From Cenococcum geophilum 1.58 (Eukaryota > Ascomycota > Dothideomycetes > Gloniales > Gloniaceae), in assembly GCA_001692895.1 (NCBI GenBank), contig KV748260.1, positions 496,001-560,000 on the forward strand: a stretch of 64,000 nucleotides of DNA. The letters run 5' to 3'. Under the pieces are notes generated by a model. That model saw nothing but the letters and a program-made list of their open reading frames with translations. It searched no databases and was not told the origin of the DNA. The position numbers were made by a program, and so were the translations under genes. Below are positions 59,403-64,000 of the stretch, piece by piece. The stretch's first letter is position 1, and the number at the start of each line of letters is the position of its first letter.

Positions 59403-59475
59403 TGGCTCAGGAGTTCGCAGGAGTTAGTATGAGCCGCTAATTGGCTCAGGAGTTTGCACGAGTTTATAGAGTGGG
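59403..59475 (-). repeat. Iteron copies near the right end of the candidate element
   Basis: TTGGCTCAGGAGTTCGCAGG and CTAATTGGCTCAGGAGTTTG, less mutated than other copies. Inverted relative to the left end. Confidence 0.75.
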
Positions 59476-59530
59476 GCTGTGGCTTTAGAGTGGGGCCATG
59501 TAACGCCATAAATTCCTTAGAGAAGCGGCT

Positions 59531-60080
59531 GAGGCTACCTAAGATAAAATAGTAGTGGGAATGCCTAGAAAATATATATTTATAGTATATTAAAGATAAA
59601 AAGTAAACTAGGCATTAGCTAAAGAGTAAGCCAAGTATATAAGGATTAAGTAGCCAATAGTTGGGAAAAGTAGAGGCCTATAGGACTAGAGGGAGCTAGT
59701 AGTAGAGCCTTAGACCCTTAAAGAAATTTAAGGATAATACCTGAATTTATAAGTTAAATGGTAAGATTAATAGTTTAAGGCATTAATAGATAGTGGAGTA
59801 ATAAGGAACCATATCTTGCTAGTAGTAGTTAAGAAAATAGGATTACCTTATAGATAAAAAGAGGAGCCTTACCTATTAGTAATAATTTTAGGAGATCTAA
59901 TAGCCTATAGAGGAGGGATTATTAATCTTAAAACAGGACCTATTTAGTTAACTATTAAAGGGAGATAAATTAAGATATCTTTCGATATATTACTATTGGG
60001 GAATAATAAGGTAGTACTAGGAATACCTTAGTTATAGGAATATAATCTAAGGATCGATTGGATTATAGGTTAAGTCGATA
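59531..60080 (+). pseudogene. Gypsy aspartic protease region
   Basis: Pol resumes here. ALIDSGVIRNHI near 59782-59817 carries the DSG active-site triad of retroviral-type proteases that cleave the polyprotein, followed by ILLLGNNKVVLGIP near 59985-60030, the usual conserved end (W-L/I-D..LG.P). One domain, about 100 codons, TAG/TAA stops. Confidence 0.8.
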
Positions 60081-60199
60081 TTAGAGATACTTAACGCCGC
60101 AAGACGCAATAATAAGCCAAGTTGGTATGGTACTAAGTAGGAACGACCTATAAAGAGACAGAAAAAGGGCTAAGCTATATACTAAAGAGATACTATAAG

Positions 60200-61010
60200 T
60201 ATGGTAAGAAACTATAGTTACTAGAGAGCAAGAAGCTATTAGAATATATAGTATGGGACTATAAGATAGAATTGGAACTAGGAATAAGTCTAAGGTTTTT
60301 TCCAATCTATAAGCTTACCGAAGAAAAAGGTAGAGTACTAAAAGAGTTTATCTAAGAAAATTTACGAAAGGGATATATTAGACCATTATAGTTATTAGCG
60401 GGTTATCCAGTACTGTTTATACTAAAGAAAAATAGTAAACTAAGGCTGTATATTAACTATAGATAGTTAAACAGCATTATAAAAAAGGATAGGTATTCTT
60501 TACCCTTAATTAGCGAAATCTAAGACAGGATAGGCAATGCGTAAATCTTTATAAAGATAGATCTAAGATGGGCGTACTATTAGATTAAAATTAAGGAAGG
60601 CAATAAATAGAAGGCAGCTTTTAGGTTAAAGGAAGGACTATATAAACCATTAGTTATATAATTTAGGCTTATAAACGTACTAGTAATATTCTAGAAGCAT
60701 ATTAATAATATATTAGGAGAACACTTGGATAAATTTGTTATGGTATATCTTAACGATATTATTATCTACTTAATAACTAAGGAAGAATACGGGGAATACG
60801 TTAAATAGGTTTTAAAGAGATTATAGGAAGAACAGATACTAGTAGCAATTAAAAAATGCGAGTTCTTTACTAGGAAAACTGATTTCGTTAAATTTATTAT
60901 TAAACTAGGCCAACTTAGTATAGATCTAAAGAAGATTAAGGCTATAGTAAATTGGTAAGAACTAGAGAACGTTATATAATTAAGATTGTTTTTAGGGTTT
61001 TGCAATTACT
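60200..61010 (+). pseudogene. Gypsy reverse transcriptase
   Basis: Copies element RNA into DNA. Landmarks: FFPIYKLTEEKGRVLKEFI-type text near 60297-60350, GYIRPL*LL, LFILKKNSKLRLYINY, the YSLPLISEI*DRIGNA region near 60500, and VYLNDIIIYL near 60739-60770 (YxDD box; one Asp now Asn). GFCNYYRRFIA near 60990 closes the domain. The minus-strand frames 60081-60305 and 60766-61005 are shadows of this gene. Same sequence in inverse at 46.0-46.7 kb. Confidence 0.88.
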
Positions 61011-61560
61011 ATAGAAGGTTTATAGCGTAGTGGTTAAAAGATATTAAGCTACTTACGCGATTAATAAAGAAAGAAGAACTATAGGTATAGGGAGAGGAAT
61101 AGTAGAAACTTTTTAGAAAAGTTAAAGAGTTATTTACCTAGGAGCCAGTTCTTAAGATCTATTAACTAGGACTAGAGACGGTTATAGAAATAGATATATT
61201 AGACTATATACTAGGGGCGTGCTTTATATAAAGATATTAAGATAGATGGCACCTAGTAGTATATTATAGTTGAAAGATAACACTACTAGAGTTAAACTAT
61301 AACATCTATAATAAGGAGTTATTAGGTATAGTTATAGTATTAAAGGAATAGAGAGCATTCTTATAAGGTATAAAGAAACTATTTATAGTTAAGATGGATT
61401 ATAAGAACCTAATAGGATTTCTAATAATAAAGGAACTTAACTAAAGATAGGTTAGATAGGCAGAGATGCTTATAGAATACTATTTTAAGATTTAGTATAT
61501 TAAGGGTATAGATAATACGTAAGTAAACGCTCTAAGCCGTAAAGCTAAACTATAAAACGA
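61011..61560 (+). pseudogene. Gypsy RNase H
   Basis: ETVIEIDILDYILGACF near 61176-61225 is the Asp-containing start, then HLVVYYS*KITLLELNYNIYNKELLGIV near 61250-61330 with the acid-rich ELNY..NKELL block, and YYFKI*YIKGIDNT near 61480. RNase H removes the RNA template. TAG/TAA stops. Confidence 0.85.
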
Positions 61561-62660
61561 TAAAAAGCCATTAGGGGCTTTACTGTAAAAAGATATAAAC
61601 GGATTAATTAGGTATAATTATCTAAAGATTATAGTAACTTAGGAAGATAAGAAGCTAGAAAAAGTCTATAAGACACTAAAGAGCTTTTAGGTATAAAGGA
61701 TTCTAGAAGTATAGCTAGAAGATCTATAGACGGATATATATAAAAATTGTGAAGTAAAATATATCCTAAGAAGCATAGCGGAGCAATTTATAGAAGAATT
61801 CTATAAGGGATTAACTTAAGGATATAATAGAGCTACGGGCTTAGTGTTAAGACTTTAAGAGGAGTATATTATTAATGGAATCTAGAAGATAGCTAGGAAG
61901 GTTATAAGAGAGTGTTTAGATTACTAAAGGAATAAACTAACGAGGTATAAGCTATATAGAGGGCTATAACCTATTAAAATACTAAAGAGACTATAGGAGG
62001 TCATATTATAGGATTTTATTATTAAATTACTAAAGTTAAGAGATTTTATTACTGGATAAGATTATAACGTAATCTTAGTAATAGTAGATAAGCTTATAAA
62101 GTGGGGATACTTTATAGCATATATAGAAGAGATATTAGCGGAAGATATCGCTAGAATTTATATTAAAGAAGTGTTTATAAGATATGGAGTACTAAGCAAG
62201 ATTATATCGGATAGAGATCTAAGATTTATAGTAGTATTTTAGGAAGTGTTCTTAATAGAGTAAGGAGTTCGAGCAGTAACTTCTACTATATATTATCCGC
62301 AGATAGACGGTTAAATGGAAAGACTAAATCAGACACTAGAGCAGTATTTAAGACATTATATTAACTATATATAGAATAATTAGGTATCGCTATTACTAGT
62401 TATATAATTTGTATATAATATAACACCTTAAGAAAGAATAGGTACGTTACTATTTAAGGCAAATTATAGATATAAGCTAAGAATATTATTGTTACTACAG
62501 TAAGTAAAGAAAATAAGTAGTATAGCTAAGGAGAGAATAAAGATGTTAATAAATCTTTATATAGACCTTATAGAATTAATAAAGAAAGTATAAGAGAGAA
62601 TAAAAAAGTATTATAACGCTAAGAGATCTAAGGGACCAGATCTTAAAGAGGGAGATAAAG
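61561..62660 (+). pseudogene. Gypsy integrase
   Basis: Zinc-binding segment is eroded. The catalytic core begins near 62045 with DYNVILVIVDKLIKWGYFI (first Asp in VDKLIKWG), then YGVLSKIISDRDLRFIVVF*E near 62180-62245 (second Asp) and YYPQIDGQMERLNQTLEQYL near 62290-62350, giving the DD35E residues. A C-terminal SH3-like part follows near 62640 (GDKVWLLYKNFK). Inserts element cDNA into the host genome. Confidence 0.88.
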
Positions 62661-62859
62661 TGTGGCTACTATATAAAAATTTTAAGAGTTGACGACTAAG
62701 TAAAAAGTTAGACTATGTTAGACTAGGACCTTTTAAAATTATATAAAGGATTTTACCGGTCACGTTTAAGTTAAACCTACTAGCTAAAATAAAGATCTAC
62801 CCTATATAGTATATCGCAATGCTAGAGCTAGTATATGGGAATATTAAGCCACTAGTTTA

Positions 62860-63060
62860 TAAAGTAGATATATATAGAGGATGGGAAGAAGACGAATAGT
62901 AAGTTTCGAAGATTGTTAATTATAAGGACGTTAACAATAAAATATAGTATAAGGTTAAGTAGATAGGCTATAATAAGACTATTTAGGAGCTACTAGAGAA
63001 TCTAAAGAACGCTATAGGAAAGGTATAGGAGTATTAAAAGAGATTAGGTTAGGTAGCATT
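62860..63060 (+). pseudogene. Chromodomain at the Gypsy Pol C terminus
   Basis: EDEQ-type text then VSKIVNYKDVNNKI*YKVKQIGYNKTI*ELLENLKNAI fits a chromodomain (Y-V-K-W-x-GY expected; W now stop or Gln). Chromoviruses use it to target heterochromatin. One GA-rich run precedes it. Confidence 0.75.
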
Positions 63061-63339
63061 AATAAAGAAGGATTACTAAAGAATAAGTTACTTAAGGGGG
63101 ACCTAAGAAGAGTAGTTACCGAGCTACTTAGATCTATTTCCTTCTCTATTAGAGGAGAATCTATTCCTTTATTGCTAAGTTCCTATAGACCTTATTCTAT
63201 AAGTTTCTACTCCTTAGAATAAACCTTCTTACGTACCTTTTTAAGACGAAGTAATTAAGTAGATGCCGCAATATAAGTATCTAGGGCCTTCTATTCCGCA
63301 TTATAAGAATATTCCAACTTAGTAAGGGCTTAAGATAGT

Positions 63340-63700
63340 TTACTATCTAGCTGCGTAGTAGTAGATTAAATATAAAACCCTAAGATAAATTAATTAGGGA
63401 ACTAGATAACTATTAAGAGTAATAGATTGCGTATATTTAGTATTAGATATAGAGTAAATATTATAGGATAAATAAATATTTGCTTTAGTGTACTCTAAGT
63501 AAGAGAATGGTTATCGTGAAGATAGGTTTGCTAATATAATATAAACTAACCCCTCTTTTAAATAGCAAGAATATAGAGATAGTATAATCTTACTAAGAGA
63601 TAATATTGCAGTAATAGTGCAAGCACGACGTTGGGCGTGTAAGGAAGAAATTACTTTAGGTATAATAAGTAATAATATTAACTAAATTAATTAGACGGAT
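63340..63700 (+). pseudogene. Post-integrase frame conserved in both Gypsy copies
   Basis: KTLR*IN*GTR*LLRVIDCVYLVLDIE near 63370-63450, then NPSFK**EYRDSIILLRDNIAVIV*ARRWACKEEI near 63548-63650. The minus-strand copy has the same text at 43.25-43.6 kb, so the region belonged to the element rather than to the host. No known domain. Confidence 0.5.
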
Positions 63701-63771
63701 ATTATACCTCTAGTAAANNACNTANAGATNNTNGGAATCTTTAAGNATAAAAATANNAAGNAGGGAGATGG

Positions 63772-64000
63772 TNTTATNGACGCTTTAAGTATAATATTAT
63801 AACTACTTAGGGAAGAGTTAGAAGAAGCTAGTTAGTTAATTTAGGCACGGTTTAGGATAGAATTGGTAGAACTATATAACAAGGAATAGTAGCTAAGGTT
63901 ATATAATATGCTACGTATTAAATAAGAGGAACGAGAGGAACTTACGTACTTTATATATAAGACGTCTATTATATATAAGAAGGATTTTATAGGAGTATGG
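63772..64000 (+). repeat. 3' LTR of the plus-strand Gypsy, cut by the window end
   Basis: TNTTATNGACGCTTTAAG matches the LTR start at 46714. The first 229 bp are present. N bases at 63718-63777 mark ambiguous assembly near the junction. Confidence 0.85.

Larger units (their letters stand above)
50040..59530. mobile_element. Candidate novel ~9.5-kb element: DUF6589-like protein, small basic protein, RecQ helicase, CCAAT-core iterons
   Basis: Non-retroviral DNA interrupting the plus-strand Gypsy between the post-Gag region and protease; Gypsy text resumes at about 59.53 kb. It holds three relic genes: DUF6589-like (+), a small basic protein (-) and a RecQ helicase (-). The last two point toward the first. 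A short repeat ending ACTCCTAGGCCAATTAG occurs in plus orientation at 50.07-55.95 kb and in minus orientation at 58.87-59.47 kb, so it is inverted at the two ends. I could not identify exact termini or a target duplication. CTTAG words at 50044 and 59556 (complement) are too short to rely on. Could instead be two adjacent insertions. Confidence 0.6.
46714..64000 (+). mobile_element. Gypsy (chromovirus-type) LTR retrotransposon, plus strand, split by a 9.5-kb insertion
   Basis: Starts with an LTR beginning TGTTACGGACGC at 46714 and reaches the 3' LTR at 63772, which runs off the window. Gag is at 47.17-48.25 kb and pol at 59.7-63.1 kb. Between them, about 50.04-59.53 kb, lies unrelated DNA. 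Without that, the element is about 8 kb. It inserted into the minus-strand copy of the same family: the sequence just left (CTTATAGTATCTC) is the inverted complement of its own 60180-60195 region. The matching right-hand junction is outside the window. Confidence 0.9.

Noticed and set aside
60081-61005. Two minus-strand frames (60081-60305, 60766-61005)
   Set aside because: Antisense shadows of Gypsy protease/RT; plus strand carries the RT motifs.

Overview
The window looks like a repeat-rich, gene-poor block of a filamentous ascomycete (Pezizomycotina) genome that has been through repeat-induced point mutation (RIP). Conceptual reading frames of fungal families run for hundreds of codons but are broken almost only by TAG and TAA at positions where Gln (CAG/CAA) or Trp (TGG) is expected, while TGA is rare. 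This is the footprint of C-to-T change at CpA on both strands. I see no intact gene; every recognisable protein is a relic, and most open frames of 60 to 200 codons are antisense shadows or minisatellite readings. No tRNA, rRNA or CRISPR array was recognised. I could only read by eye, so most boundaries without a target-site duplication are approximate.

Left block (1-11.8 kb): a four-level nest. A Gypsy fragment (10.86-11.81 kb) probably received a LINE. The LINE (1-1529 and 9498-~10850) received a small non-autonomous LTR element (1530-9492; 194-bp TG..CA LTRs, 5-bp duplication GTTAC). That element received a hAT DNA transposon (3234-8969; 18-bp terminal inverted repeats, 8-bp duplication GTTGCTAT) that carries six distinct tandem-repeat arrays downstream of its transposase.

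Middle block (11.8-42.7 kb): decayed genes rather than retroelements. In order: a DUF3435 tyrosine recombinase of the Starship 'captain' type (12.55-14.92 kb, +); a long degenerate frame with a C2H2-like finger and unknown function (16.18-19.51 kb, +); a BCS1-like AAA ATPase (22.9-24.77 kb, +) joined in frame to the end of an ABC-transporter nucleotide-binding domain (to 25.33 kb); a 17-bp minisatellite (26.7-27.5 kb); a Tc1/mariner-type MITE (30.49-30.92 kb); a CAX-type Ca2+/H+ antiporter with two recognisable spliceosomal introns (31.79-33.11 kb, -); a LINE tail (33.86-34.14 kb); and a truncated NB-ARC-TPR (NLR-like) gene with about two dozen TPRs (38.64-42.70 kb, -). Captain plus assorted host-type genes could be a dead Starship, but no ends were found.

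Right block (42.7-64 kb): a second four-level nest. The NLR gene is cut by a minus-strand chromodomain Gypsy element (from 42703), which is cut by a plus-strand Gypsy of the same family (5' LTR 46714-47141; 3' LTR from 63772, running off the window). The plus Gypsy is in turn interrupted between gag and protease by about 9.5 kb (roughly 50.04-59.53 kb) of non-retroviral DNA. This insert carries a DUF6589-like protein (+), a small basic protein (-) and a RecQ-family helicase (-), with many copies of a short repeat ending in a CCAAT-containing core, in opposite orientations at its two ends. It is the best candidate here for an undescribed mobile system.
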